Assembly: GCF_033958435.1 (NCBI RefSeq)
Contig: NC_134142.1
Span: 99,643,001 to 99,707,000 of the forward strand
Length of the DNA: 64,000 nt
Source of the DNA: Carettochelys insculpta
Taxonomy: Eukaryota > Chordata > Testudines > Carettochelyidae
Direction of reading: 5' to 3'
Shown: one piece after another, positions 1-11,403 of the stretch
Numbering within the stretch: position 1 is the stretch's first letter
Layout of the letters: each line of letters starts with the position of its first letter
The notes under the pieces: model-generated
Database searches by the model: none
What the model saw: the letters and a program-made list of their open reading frames with translations, nothing else
Told to the model about the DNA's origin: nothing
Position numbers and translations under genes: made by a program

Positions 1-44
1 TACCATGCCCTTTCCAAAAGGAAGGGGCCAGTGTAGACGTAGCT
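1..44. mobile_element. Right terminal fragment of a GTCTACAC-type DNA transposon
   Basis: The window opens inside an element whose right end reads GTGTAGACGTAGC, the same terminal core seen in the complete elements downstream. A short palindrome (TTTCCAAAAGGAA) precedes it, and TAA follows and could be one copy of a 3-bp target duplication. The left end lies outside the window, so family and length cannot be judged. Confidence 0.6.
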
Positions 45-792
45 AATAAAAGTGGGGCACTATCAGGAAATTCCTCCCAAGCAAAAATTTAAGATCACCT
101 CTGCAGTTAATATAGGTGAAATGCATGTTAAGAAATGGACCAGATGAATGGTCTTCAATCCATTTAGCATTGTGGTTTGTAAGTTACCCTTAAATATCTT
201 CTGAGACCAGTAAGCAGTGGAAATGTTGGTAATGTATTAGAAAATACTGACCTCCTGACATCCAGCAAATTCTCTCATCCAGCACCCATATGCATACACA
301 TTATGTGGATGAGGCTCACATAGACCGGAGTTCGGATTTCGATGCCCGTGCCCCCTTCTTTCGATTTTGTTTCGAAAGAAGGTGTTGCACAAGTAGGTGC
401 TCCTTCTGTTTTTTCGAAAGAGGACCACATATTTCAACATTTAGGCATGTGTATACACAGTTTGCATGGGTTGCAGGTATAGATGGGTTGAGCAAATGTG
501 AATAGGCCATGGATTGAGAACCATTGGACCAGATGAAGCCAATTTATACTGGCTGAGAATGTAGTCCACTGCTCATTATACAAATGCACAAAATAATGTA
601 GGATATAATAAAAAATAATGTAGAATCTGTAAATTTCAGATGTCCTGGTGGCAATTTTAGATTGTGTTTGGCTAAAATCTGATCTGAGCATTGTCAACTC
701 AGATGTCAAATTTTAAGTATTTCATTTGCAGTCCTTTTCAGAACAATGCTTTCAGACTGAAGGTGCTTGACTAAACTTGTACCTTTCCCAGT
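45..792. other. No gene seen; one short hairpin
   Basis: Mostly AT-rich unique sequence. At 354-382 there is a perfect 11-bp inverted repeat (CCTTCTTTCGA / TCGAAAGAAGG) around a 7-nt loop, and a second TTTTTCGAAAGAG lies at about 410-422. Such TTCGAAAG palindromes are typical of the interiors of the GTCTACAC-type MITEs elsewhere in the window, so a degraded element may lie at about 300-460. I could not find convincing termini. The overlapping short frames on both strands are products of the palindrome. Confidence 0.4.
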
Positions 793-1493
793 AGCTACGT
801 CTACACGTGAAGCCTACATCAAAGTAGCTTATTTCGATGTAGCAACATCGAAATAGGCGAATAACGTCTACACGTCCTCCAGGGCTGGCAACGTCGACGT
901 TCAACATCGACGTTGCGCAGCACCACATTGAAATAGGCGCTGCCAGGGAACGTCTACACGCCAAAGTAGCACACATCGAAATAAGGGTGCCAGGAACAGC
1001 TGCAGTCAGGGTCACAAGGCGGACTCAACAGCAAGCCGCTCCCTTAAAAGGCCCCTCCCAGACACAGTTGCACTAAACAACACAAGATCCACAGAGCCGA
1101 CAACTGGTTGCAGACCCTGTGCATACAGCATGGATCCCCAGCTGCCGCAGCAGCAGCCAGAAGCCCTGGGCTAAGGGCTGCTGCCCACGGTGACCATAGA
1201 GCCCCGCAGGGGCTAGAGAGAGAGCGTCTCTCAACCCCTCAGCTGATGGCCACCATGGTGGACCCCGCTATTTCGATGTTGCGGGACGCGGATCGTCTAC
1301 ACGTGCCCTATTTCGACGTTCAACTTTGAAGTAGGGTGCTATTCCCATCCCCTCATGGGGTTAGCGGCTTCAACGTCTCACCGCCTAACGTTGATGTTAA
1401 CATAGAAATAGCACCCAACACGTGTAGCCATGATGGGCGCTATTTCGAAGTTAGTGCCGCTACTCGAAGTAGCATGCACGTGTAGACACGGCT
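793..1493 (+). mobile_element. Family A palindrome-rich TIR transposon, copy A1 (non-autonomous)
   Basis: About 0.7-kb element with termini AGCTACGTCTACACGTG and CACGTGTAGACACGGCT, flanked by a 3-bp duplication AGT (790-792 and 1494-1496). The interior is CpG-rich compared with its surroundings and full of TTTCGATGT / CATCGAAATAG palindromes. It shares with the other four copies a CCCTTAAAAGG block at about 1043, a CAGCAGCAGCC stretch at about 1150 and the sequence ATGGATCCCCAGC at about 1130. This is the most decayed copy: many CpG sites appear as TG or CA (for example CATCAAAGTAGC) and its leftward open frame is short. No transposase is encoded. The 3-bp duplication fits a PIF/Harbinger-like or CACTA-like mechanism; the assignment is inferred. 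Confidence 0.85.
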
Positions 1494-1728
1494 AGTAACA
1501 TGTAAAAGTGACAAAACCATTAATACTGAAATCCATTGTGAGTTTTAGTGGAAGGATCTGAGAATATACTGTTCCTAACTGAAAATGTCATATAGTTCCT
1601 TTATGTGAAGGGTGATTAGAATTTATCATGTTTACCCTATGGTATTATTCTCAAGATGGATATTCAAAATGCTGTTCCTTGGCATTTTAATTTTAGAACC
1701 ATTATAATTGTCCCTGGAAAAACAGTAA

Positions 1729-1955
1729 GGGTGCGTCTACGCTTGCATTCCTCTTTTGAAAGAGGTACGCAAATGAGGTAAATCAAAAATGTAATTGAGG
1801 CATGAATTTGCATAATTGACACCTCATTTGCATATTCTGATTTCAAAGGAGCTACTTTTGAAAGAATAAAGCCAGTGTAGATGCTGCTCTTTCAAAAGTA
1901 AGCCCTATTAAATAAAGCAAAAAGGATTCTTTCGAAGATGGGTTTAGACACACCC
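1729..1955. mobile_element. Small MITE with TAA target duplication
   Basis: A 227-bp element bounded by GGGTGCGTCTACGC and an imperfect complement ending GACACACCC, with TAA on both sides (1726-1728 and 1956-1958). The interior has inverted blocks such as TTTGCATAATTGACACCTC and TTTCAAAGG/CTTTTGAAAG. TAA duplications are characteristic of PIF/Harbinger transposition (established for that superfamily). No coding capacity. Confidence 0.75.
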
Positions 1956-2317
1956 TAATAGTTTACTGAAAATAGTTGGAAATGCAACTTGTTTGGATTC
2001 AATGATTGAATGATTTCAGTTTGAATATCTCAGTTCAACTGAGCTGAGTCTATGCATGCCCCTTCCTTTTGGCACTTCAGAAAATGTGAATTTTTTTTTG
2101 GGCCTCTGTGCTATTCCTCATGGGAAAGCACATAATAATTTTTATTGACATGGGACATTTAAAGCACTCCAAATCTTGATGTACTGTGCCAGTGTGTAGG
2201 ATTTTTATTACGTAAAATGAAGAAAACATCTTCGCTGTTTTCTTATGATTATTTTGCAATAAAATTGTCATCTGGTCTAATATGATGTCCATAGAATGCG
2301 TGAAAAAGGCACATGAG
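1956..2317. other. Unique AT-rich spacer, nothing recognised
   Basis: No repeat boundaries, RNA genes or long frames were seen. The weak minus-strand frame here has no recognisable protein similarity and is AT-driven. Confidence 0.5.
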
Positions 2318-2999
2318 GGCTACGTCTACACGTGAAGCCAACATCGAAATAGCTTATTTCGATTAATAACGTCTACACGTCCTCCAGGGCTGGCAACGTC
2401 GATGTTCAACTTCGACGTTGCGCGGCACCACATCGAAATAGGCGCTGCGAGGGTACGTCTACACGCCAAAGTAGCACACATCAAAATAAGGGTGCCAGGC
2501 ACAGCTGCAGACAGGGTCACAGGGCGGACTCAACAGCAAGCCGCTCCCTTAAAGGGCCCCTTCCAGACACAGTTGCACTAAACAACACAAGATCCACAGA
2601 GCCGACAACTGGTTGCAGACGCTGTGCCTGCAGCATGGATCCCCAGCTGCCGCAGCAGCAGCCAGAAGCCCTGGGCTAAGGGCTGCTGCCCACGGTGACC
2701 ATAGAGCCCCGCAGGGGCTGGAGAGAGAGCATCTCTCAACCTCCCAGCTGATGGCCGCCATGGAGGACCCAGCAATTTCGACGTTGCGGGACGCGGATCG
2801 TCTACACGGTCCCTACTTCGACGTTGAACGTCGAAGTAGGGCTCTATTCCAATCCCCTCATGAGGTTAGCGACTTCGACGTCTCGCCGCCTAACGTCAAA
2901 GTTAACTTTGAAATAGCGCCCAATGCGTGTAGCCGCGACGGGCGCTATTTCGAAGTTAGTGCCGCTACTTCGAAGTAGCGTGCACGTGTAGACACAGCT
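2318..2999 (+). mobile_element. Family A TIR transposon, copy A2
   Basis: Termini GGCTACGTCTACACGTG and CACGTGTAGACACAGCT, with flanking trinucleotides GAG (2315-2317) and AAG (3000-3002), read as a 3-bp duplication with one mutation. The left palindrome module is shortened relative to A3 and A5: only one TTATTTCGAT unit remains before the internal AACGTCTACACG. A 121-codon plus-strand frame (2613-2978) begins MQTLC and ends in the right terminal region; the same-length frame recurs in A3 and A4. Its Ala/Arg-rich composition follows from CAG and CG repeats, and no known domain is visible. Confidence 0.87.
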
Positions 3000-3002
3000 A
3001 AG

Positions 3003-3416
3003 ATGTGATATAATATAAAGATTAAAAAACCATGAATAGAAAGAAACTCAGAATAATTACTGTATCTGGAATTAATTTCTTTGTGCTACAATATTGTATA
3101 ACATATAAAAGGAACACTAGAAATTGCAACGGACGTCAAAGCAAAGAAATATCCATAGATCTTTCATGGTCATATGAGCCAATACATGGAGTAGGAGTAG
3201 CATTATCTGAAGCTAGTGGTGGATAAAATTCTAAATATCATTGGCTCAGTGCTGAATGCCAGTACAAGGAAAAGTAAATAAAGCAATGGGGTGTATTGTA
3301 GTAGGAACTGATAATAACACCTTTCTAGAAGCTTTAAAATTAGCAAAAACAAATCCTATGGAGTAGAAATATGCCTTTCACTTATCCCATTAACATCTGC
3401 TGAGGTTCATCTATAT
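3003..3416. other. Spacer between transposons, nothing recognised
   Basis: AT-rich unique sequence. A 64-codon frame at 3032-3226 begins with ATG but resembles no family I know and lies between two transposons; it is most likely chance. Confidence 0.5.
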
Positions 3417-4252
3417 CAGTGGTTTCCAAACTTTTCAGCATCAGGCCCCCTTTCAATTTTTGAGAAACCCCCGCACCCCCCACCTCTTCTTTACCATCAT
3501 ACAACCCCCTTTTTAAGAAAAAATTCAATTTGCAATTTAAAATAAACATTAAAAACTTGATATAAAAATGTTACTTAAAATTAAAAATAAGTACAAATAG
3601 TTTTTTTTGGTCCCTTGTGGGTGCCTGGTGCAGCCCCATTTGGCCAGCTGCCAGAGCTGCCCACCCAAGCCCTGTACCATCAATGCCAGCCACCTGCCCC
3701 AACCGCAGGCCCAAGCCCCATGCTGCATCCAAGCTGCCTGAGCCCCACATTTCTGGGGTCAGCCACCTACCTGTCTGCCTGAGCCCCACATTGCCGGGGC
3801 CAGCCACCCACCCACCAGCCCAAGCAGCCTGAGCCCTGCGATGCCAGAGCCAGCCACACAAGCCCTGCGAGTCCTGTAAGCCAGGTGACTACCTGAGCCC
3901 TGCAAGCTGCCCACCCGAGCCCCTCCCCTTCCACAAAGCCAGGCACCATCAGCCCCCTGCTCTTTCTCCATCCCCACACCCCTTACTTGAGCCAGGCACC
4001 CCAGCCCCCCATTTAAGTCCATCCTCCTCCCCGCATTGTAACCCACACTCACTCACCTTAGTACATCGGTCTTCTCTGACTGCCTGCTTTTTATAGTAGC
4101 TGTGCTGGGTCACCCATGTAAAATGGGAGGGGCTGAGAGCCAGAAGCAAAGTGTTGGGGGGAATAATGAAGGGGGGCTTGGGTTGCCTCATGCCCCCCTG
4201 GAATTTCTTCATGCCCCTCCGGGGGGAACATTCCTCAGTTTGGGAAACCATG
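3417..4252 (+). mobile_element. hAT-type DNA transposon fossil with GC-rich tandem core
   Basis: Begins CAGTGGTTTCCAAACTTTTC and ends CAGTTTGGGAAACCATG, the imperfect inverted ends typical of reptile hAT elements. An internal section (about 3640-3920) holds imperfect tandem units of roughly 50 bp built on CCTGAGCCC and GGCCAGCCACCCA. These explain the long overlapping Pro/Gly/Ala-rich frames on both strands. The element at 53929-54369 is another copy of the same family: both share the CTGCCTGCTTTTTA block, the AGAGCCAGAAGCAA block and the CCCTGGAATTTCTTCA block near the right end. No clear 8-bp target duplication survives (ATCTATAT versus GTTGACAT). Confidence 0.75.
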
Positions 4253-4354
4253 GTTGACATCATATACTATTAGCAATGACCATTTCCTTTCTCTTACCTA
4301 TGTTCTTTAAAAAACAAAAAAAAGCAGATGACCAGAATAATAACTGAACATAAA

Positions 4355-5065
4355 GGCTACGTCTACACGTGCAGCCAACATCGAAATAGCTTATTTCGAT
4401 GTTGCAACATCGAAATAGTCTATTTCGATGAATAACGTCTACACGTCCTCCAGGGCCGGCAACGTCGATGTTCAACTTCGACGTTGCTCAGCCCAGCATC
4501 GAAATAGGCGCAGCGAGGGAACGTCTACACGTCAAAGTAGCACACATCGAAATAGGGATGCCAGGCACAGCTGCAGACAGGGTCACAGGGCGGACTCAAC
4601 AGCAAGCCGCTCCCTTAAAGGGCCCCTCCCAGACACAGTTGCACTAAACAACACAAGATACACAGAGCTGACAACTGTTTGCAGACCCTGTGCCTGCAGC
4701 ATAGATCTCCAGCTGCCGCAGAAGCAGCCAGAAGCCCTGGGCTAAGGGCTGCTGCCCACAGTGACCATAGAGCCCCGCAGGGGCTGGAGAGAGAGCATCT
4801 CTCAACCCCCCAGCTGATGGCCGCCATGGAGGACCCAGCAATTTCGACATTGCGGGACGCGGATCGTCTACACTGTCCCTACTTCGACGTTGAACGTCGA
4901 AGTAGGGCGCTATTCCTATCTCCTCATGAGGTTAGCGGCTTCGACGTCTCGCCGCCTAACGTCGAAGTTAACTTCGAAATAGCGCCCGACGCGTGTAGAC
5001 GTGACGGGCGCTATGTCGAAGTTGGTGCCACTACTTCGAAGTAGCGTGCACGTGTAGACGCAGCC
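4355..5065 (+). mobile_element. Family A TIR transposon, copy A3 (best-preserved reference copy)
   Basis: A 711-bp element with termini GGCTACGTCTACACGTG and CACGTGTAGACGCAGCC and a perfect AAA flank on each side (4352-4354 and 5066-5068). The terminal core GTCTACAC occurs at 4361, 4437, 4523 and 4866, and in inverted form GTGTAGAC at 4993 and 5052, so the end motif is repeated inside the element. Palindromes include TTATTTCGATGTTGCAACAT region 4390-4417 and the 24-bp arm pair around 4880-4907 (CTACTTCGACGTTGAACGTCGAAGTAG type). A 121-codon frame runs 4679-5044. Non-autonomous: no transposase catalytic domain is present. Confidence 0.9.
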
Positions 5066-5068
5066 AAA

Positions 5069-5788
5069 GATTCTAAAGATCAGACTGCTGCCCAAAGGGT
5101 ACCCACAGCACACATTGCACTGGGCACTGCTGGAGGAGCTGGTGGATACAAACAGCCCATAACAGCCCAGGTTCTGCCATCATAAGCTCCTGAGAGTGTT
5201 TTATGATCCTAGTAGCCGTCCCACTCTGGGGTACCATGCGAGGCAGGAGTCTCCTCAACTTTCAGAAGAAAGAGAGACAGAGTCTCACTGGGATCTCCCA
5301 GCCATGCCTCAGAAATGTAAAACACAACAATTTAAAATAGAAAATATCATGCCCTTATTGTCCCAACTTTTCACAAATACTCTAGTGACTGATACCAATG
5401 ACATGAGTGATCATGCAAGTGACCAATTTTAAGTAAATTTTAAAACATAATCATGCAAAATAAATTTAAAATTCACTCCACGTGCATTCATACTGAAACC
5501 TGATTCTAAGAATGATCAAACCGGAGGACAGAAAGATATCACATCAAGTAGATGAGTAGTTCCACTGATCCATGAATTCTTCAGACAAAGGCTACCGGTT
5601 TCATGCCAAGAATTAGTCACTGAACTGTTGGTGAATAATAGCCAGTAAATAAAATGGAGAGACTCACAATGTTTCACAGAGAAACAGCAAATGTGTTTAA
5701 CATTTTTGCCTCTTCCCCATTTATAAAATTATGCCCAAATCCTTTTGGGTTGTATTCTGTGGGTCAAATTCAGCCTTATTGTTAGAAC
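5069..5788. other. Unique spacer, nothing recognised
   Basis: AT-rich sequence without recognisable repeats. A 78-codon frame at 5196-5432 has no recognisable similarity. Confidence 0.45.
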
Positions 5789-5789
5789 A

Positions 5790-6420
5790 GAGTCCCCAGT
5801 TAAATTAAGTTGTGCATGATCATTCTGCAGTTGAATTTGGGCCCAATTATTCACTGTTTTGTTTGCATTTATATTTTACTGGTGTTCAACACTGTGCCAA
5901 GAGTATTTAGAGTTTTATCCACCACTACCCCCATATCCTGTTCCTGCTTGATATTTTGGAGCATATGGCCATTAAGGCTGTATTTCCAATCCTCCTTTTT
6001 CATTCCCAAGCTCATTATCTTACATTTCTCCACAAGGAATCACTTAGTCCTGTCCATGTTTCAAATCTGTTCACATTGCTCTAAATTTTACTGCCCTCCT
6101 GCTTTGTATTGATTACCCCTCCCTACATTAAACTCATTAACAAATGTAATCACCTTCTTTTCCCCTTCCTTCCTTCAGGCTGCTAATGTTTAATGTTAGC
6201 ATTTTCACCAATACAAACCCATGTGGCATTTCACTGCCCAGTTTCCTTAATCCTGTGTTGCTTTTATCCCTTCTCTCATCTCTCTCAAAGCCAACTCTAT
6301 ATCCACTTAATTAGGTCTCCTCCAATGAAGTATTTGTCATCCTTCTTATGTGTAATATTTGTGGCCAATTGGTTATGTCTATGGTTTCTTCCATGTTAGC
6401 AAACTAATACTGCATGTGTT
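5790..6420 (-). repeat. Possible ancient CR1-like LINE remnant (doubtful)
   Basis: The plus strand has the pyrimidine-rich texture typical of an antisense CR1 reverse-transcriptase region. It includes phrases in the same order as the intact copy at 29.6-31 kb: a CCACTACCCCCATATCCTG block, a CATTATCTTACATTT block, a CTCATTAACAAATG block and a TGTGGCATTTCACTGCCC block. Many indels break every frame, and no terminus is visible. It could equally be another L2/CR1-clade LINE or chance similarity; a profile search against CR1 consensus sequences would decide. Confidence 0.3.
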
Positions 6421-7527
6421 TCTGTCTCAGCTGTAGCATATTAGCCTTAAATGTAATTTCATTTTTGTGGCTCCATGCTGCTTGTCCTTAATTAAATAAT
6501 AATTTCCTCCTAATATCATCAAATTTAATGCCTTCAAAATGCCAGTTGCAGAAATAAAGCTTATACATTTGAAATTTCATATCTCCTCCTGGATATCCAG
6601 TTATTGGACAGTCAGGAGAGAAAATTTAATGGAGGCTTTTTGGAGAAGATTCATCTTTTTGATCTGCTGTGGGGAATCTTTGACACGTAATTTATGTGCA
6701 CTACACTTACAATATACATTAACAGGTCTGTATTACTGCAAGATATATATTTGCTCTGCAAATCTAAACTGAAATTTACCTAATTTTTTTACTTGAGTGG
6801 TCCTTTTGTAGGTGACTGTCCTTTCTATGTCGTCTTCAGTTCTAGATTTATGAAGATCCTGAGCTGTAATTCTAGGGCACGGAGTCTCTATTAGTTTCAG
6901 TGAAAAGAGACTAATTATAAGAGTTCTGTAACTTCTCCACTACAAGATACATGACAGGTTTTTAAACGTCCACATCTGCAGTCCCATTGCAAACAGTTGC
7001 ACTCCCCATATACATCAATTGTCTGTGGACTATTCCTATCAATACCATATATGTTCTAGTCTCTTAATTATCTTTTTCAAACTGATTCTGTTTTCCTAGC
7101 AGACGTCTTCTTTCTTGCTTAGTAAAATTCAAGTTTTTTTGGGGATGAGAGGGGAGAATTTAAAAGTAAATAATATATTGATTACAATTCAATAATACAT
7201 TAAAAATCAATTTGAATTGGGCATATAACTCCAGTTTGTGCCTTTGATAATCCCACTTATGTGTTTTTAGCTGTCTGTAACTTTTCAGCCTCCACATTTC
7301 ATTTTTTAAAAGAATTATTTCCACAAGTTAAAAAGAATAATTGTTCAGAATCAGCTGTACACAATCTACTCCCCTTAGGTGTACATTGCTGAGCTACTTC
7401 TTCCATATCTGCACATGAAGAACAGTTAGTTCTGTGCTACCCACATTAAATTTCTATGGCTGGTATCCTGGTCAATTACATAATTTGGCAACCTGAGAGC
7501 CCCCAAGGCTGCTCTTTATACTGTGAT
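6421..7527. other. AT-rich unique sequence, nothing recognised
   Basis: No repeat boundaries or credible coding frames. The 77-codon frame at 6539-6772 has no recognisable similarity. Confidence 0.45.
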
Positions 7528-8126
7528 CACTCCAAATAACGAATAGGCAGAAGCAATAACGAGATTTTGCTCATTCATCAGGTTTTCTTTATTCCACTAT
7601 TAATACATAAAAACTAGCACTGTAATGTCTTTTAAAAAATGATTGACATGACAGGAACATTGTGGCGCAAGCGGCTGACTGAGCTCAGGTCATGACCTCC
7701 AGGCACCTTTATGTGTCCCAATTCACTTGTCTGTTGAATGTTAATATGCTTGACTACACTTGTCTGTAACCAACTGAATACTATTTACATTGTATATGTA
7801 CCTTGTTTAACGTACAGTACAGTAACTAAATTAACTTATTGTTGCTTTCTCCTTTTTCATGTCGTATCCCGTAATTAATTAACCCTGAGATCAAAGATGT
7901 GTATACCCCGCATGAAGCTAGTGAATATTACCTGCATTATCTTCACTTCTCTATCCCTATAATAAAGAACAACCAGTAATTGCCTTATGTAAATCAGTTT
8001 AACAGGATTTCTTGTGTACGCTTGGGAAGTAGAAGGTTAACTTCAAAGAGGGGTCACCGTGTGTTCCACTGCAAGCAGTCTAAGGACACATATTGGGGTA
8101 AGGACAATTGCTAGACCATCTTCAAC

Positions 8127-8157
<31 letters not shown>

Positions 8158-8640
8158 ACTCTGGGAGTGGTTCTTGCCTTAATCTATCTAAATGCTGACA
8201 GAGGGGTTCTAGATGCTGTGAGAAAGGTCCCCCAAACCCATTTTGGAAAACCCTAAAGATTTATGAGAAGACATGAAACTGGTAGGTTACTACATCTCTG
8301 CTACCATTTGGACTATGTACCCTATCCAGCTGTAACATGTTCTATCTGCCTCAACTGTTTGATAACTCTAATTTCTTTCCTCAGTTAATAAACCTTCATT
8401 TAGTTTCCTAAAGGTTTTGGTTGCAGTGATGTCTTCAATGAGATCTTCAGCATATTTTGCGTAGGGGATACGTGACTGGCCCTTTCGAGCTGGCGGAAAT
8501 CTAATATGGGGTGCGTTTGGTTTTAATAAGCTTTCATCACAAAACCCAGTTTGTCTGAGTGGTAAAAAGGGTCTGTAATGCTTAAGAGGACTGTATGCAA
8601 CTCAGTGGTAGTGATCCAGGAGTACACAATTGTTACTCAG
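7528..8640 (+). repeat. Possible LTR-type retroelement remnant
   Basis: Two stretches suggest degraded LTR-like sequence: CTATAATAAAGAAC near 7960 and CAGTTAATAAACCTTC near 8385 (a polyadenylation-like AATAAA followed by a T/G-rich downstream part ending near ATGCTTAAGAGGACTG). I associate the layout with long reptilian repeats that carry TTAATAAAC before a conserved tail. No paired LTR, primer-binding site, polypurine tract, gag or pol is visible. A run of 28 A separates the two halves (listed separately). Weak call based on recognition only. Confidence 0.3.
8128..8155 (+). repeat. Poly(A) tract, 28 A
   Basis: Uninterrupted run of 28 adenines after CAACT. It could be a retroposon tail or slippage expansion, and such long pure tracts are often length-variable. 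The upstream sequence is not a SINE I recognise. Confidence 0.9.
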
Positions 8641-9104
8641 TTAATGAAATCTAAGCATAGAATGCACCCACAGTTACAGATGTCTGGCCTATTTTCTGGC
8701 ATTCTTATGTCTGAGCCATTCAAGGTAACATGGCAAACATGATTGCTGTAATGCTGACAAAAAGATGTCAGACATTGTTCATACAAGAAATTGCATAAGC
8801 ATTTAGTTCTCTAAACAGCATCTTCTACAAGCAATTGCATTATCAATATATGTGCATATTCAGGGAATCATGCTCTTGTTGTGCATGTTAGTAGGGCACA
8901 CTTTACTAAGACATTTGATATACCTATTAAACACATTTAAAAAACATTGTGTCAGGTGAAGTATTTCAGAGATCCTGAAAACTGGTTGCTTTAAAATGCT
9001 TTTTAAATCCATGCAAAGATTAATGTATTTTATGGGATATATAACTTAAGTATAGAAAGCACTTTTTTCAGTATGCCAGATGTTGGAGGGAGAGATGGAA
9101 ATTT
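8641..9104. other. Unique spacer, nothing recognised
   Basis: AT-rich sequence; no gene, RNA or repeat boundary was seen. Confidence 0.4.
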
Positions 9105-9149
9105 AATTATTATTATTAGTAGTAATAGTAGTAGTAGTAGTAGTAGTTA
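9105..9149 (+). repeat. Trinucleotide microsatellite (ATT)n-(AGT)n
   Basis: Compound repeat with four ATT units followed by AGT units interrupted once (AGTAAT). Confidence 0.85.
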
Positions 9150-9252
9150 ATGTGTGTCCTTCTCAATTACCATTGCCACCTTGCTCTGGCAGAAGTCCAC
9201 AATATAGCCAGCACCACTAAATGGAATATGGACATTTTTCAAGTTCATACGG

Positions 9253-9686
9253 GGCTGTGTCTACACTGAGCCATGCGACCAGCGGCTTGATGGAAATCAG
9301 TATTCTTGAAAATGCAAATAGCCACTCATTTGCATATTCTCATGGCTAATTTGTATATTCACATGTGCTTACCCTGCTGGCAGAGGCTGCTGCTGTCAGA
9401 AAACAAGCTGTATAGATATGGGTCTGCTGGCAAACCCCCGCCTTTGTCAGTAGCCTCTTAGCCCTGATTTTTCCAGGCCTAAGGGGCTGCCCAAAAAGGG
9501 AGTTTTTGCCAGCAGAACCATGTCTACACAGCTTATTTTCTGCTGGCAGAAGCTGCTGCCACCAGGGCAATCTTGTGAAAATACGCAAATTAGCCACACA
9601 AATATGCAAATGACCCACCACTTGCATTTTCGAGACCCATCCGTTGCATCACACTGCCAGCAGCACGGTTCAGTGTAGATGCAGCC
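9253..9686. mobile_element. Foldback MITE with GGCTGTGTCTACAC ends
   Basis: A 434-bp element with inverted termini GGCTGTGTCTACACTGA and TCAGTGTAGATGCAGCC and flanks CGG / TGG (a probable 3-bp duplication with one change). The interior folds back: GCTGCTGCTGTCAGAAAACAA near 9395 pairs with TTATTTTCTGCTGGCAGAAG near 9532, and GCATATTCTCATGGCTAATTT near 9332 pairs imperfectly with the AAATTAGCCACACAAATATG side near 9590. The minus-strand frame at 9346-9627 simply reads through the foldback. The short fragment at 47585-47724 resembles its right end. Confidence 0.82.
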
Positions 9687-9689
9687 TGG

Positions 9690-11403
9690 GTGAATACAGC
9701 CTAATAACTTTAAAATACTAGCACCTGTTCACTTGAACTGACACCAGGATAACTGAGAGGTGAAGTATATCCATGTTCTGTATTTACACCAAAACAATGT
9801 GTTGCTAAGGAAGACCCATAGTTGCTTTTACACATTATATTTGCAAATTGCCTTTCCAGGGAATGCATTCATGCCAATAATATTCTGCGGATTGTGAGGC
9901 TGCCTGTAGCTTTGATACTCTGGAACATAATTAAAGACCTTCTGTGCTTTCCCTCCTCCTGAACTTTCACTGAAGCACTGGGAAACAAGCTAAAGCAAGA
10001 GCTGATATAGAATGAATGGAGACTAATCAGCCACCATTTCTGGGTCTATCAAATTCCAGCACAGATAATTTGAAAACCCAGTTACAGAAGAAGTGCAATC
10101 TGAGAAAAGCTCTGAGTCAGGATAGAAAGCAAGAGAAAAGAGGCTATTGTTTAAGGAAATTTGTTATGCAGGAGGGGGACTCGAGGATATGGACAACTTT
10201 CCTTCTGTGTAACAGCCTGAAAAATGTCTGGCTGCCAACTGGCAGACAGCAGCTGACAGAGCTCGATCAGTCAGAATGCCTGATACAGTACAAACAGGAA
10301 GAGTATATCTGCTGAGACATCTGGAGGGTACGTCAAACGCCATTTCCTTGATTTAAGAAGACTAGTTGAAATAGCTGGGCTTGTGGCCATATTAATATTA
10401 GGTTGATACTAGAGAAGTGCAAACCATTTGATTCATCTCCCAAATGTACTTGAAATTAACCTTGCTTCACATTCCCCCAGCTGGCAGAAAGTAGTGTCAG
10501 TTCCTGTCTGTTAGTGTTTCATCAAAATTGGACATGTGGTTTTTTTTTTGCACATCCGAATTATCCACTAATATTTTAAGATTGCCCTTTTATTGGTGTA
10601 CTTTGAGTTTAATCAGCATTATGCAAACCTTACCCTTCTAAGTTCTGTCAGCTTTCCTATACCCCCACAAAACACCCTGCCTCAAAATACCTTCCCCCCA
10701 AACAGCCCACAGCTTCTTTTTTCCAAATTCACCATAACTTTGGTTCTCTTATGCCCCCTCAAAAAACTTCCTTCTCCTCTATGACCTTTAAACCACCTGA
10801 GTGTTCTTCAGAGCTTATCCTGAGTTAACTCTGTGTTACTTTTTAAGGGGTCAGTTCCTAGCATCAGAGCTGGCCTCTTCACTATTACATGACCGGTCAT
10901 CTTGTCTGGCCCCCTGGTGTCTCTTGATATGTGAAATTATATCTGGTTCTAAGGTTCCACTGGTTTGAATGGGAGTTGGCTGCTATGTGCTTTTAAAAAT
11001 CCTATTTGCATCTTCAAGTATCCAACACCTGTGAAAACCTGGCCCCTATTAATCTCAATGGGCTTTTGATCAATTTTGTATCGCACTGTAGTATTCTCTT
11101 CAGGGGGAAAAAACAATAGGGCAAGTGCAGGGCACTGAGATGAGCCTGCCCTAGGGTTTCTAATTCCCTTGATTTCCCTTAGCTTATGAGTGAGTATTGT
11201 GCTTTAAGAAAGGCTTTCCCCTTTACACTGGAAAGGACAATCTTCTCATGCTGCACCACATGCCGTTGCTCAACTGACGCAGATGTGAGAAGCAAAATTC
11301 AACATCTAAGAGGAATATTGCTCCTTGTACTGCTGAAAATGAGTAGTTCCACTGAAATCAGTAATAAAAATTCAACGTAAGAACGAGCAAATTTAATCTC
11401 TGT
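9690..11403. other. Unique sequence, nothing firmly recognised
   Basis: Contains a 99-codon ATG-initiated frame at 10016-10315 with no recognisable motif, signal peptide or membrane segment. No splice-site or repeat context supports it as a gene. Confidence 0.4.

Noticed and set aside
3571..4263. Several overlapping Pro/Gly-rich frames resembling low-complexity proteins
   Set aside because: They arise from the GC-rich tandem core of a hAT element and occur on both strands.
7528..8640. Possible endogenous retrovirus
   Set aside because: Only LTR-like phrases with AATAAA; no paired LTRs, primer site, gag, pol or env, so kept only as a weak repeat call.
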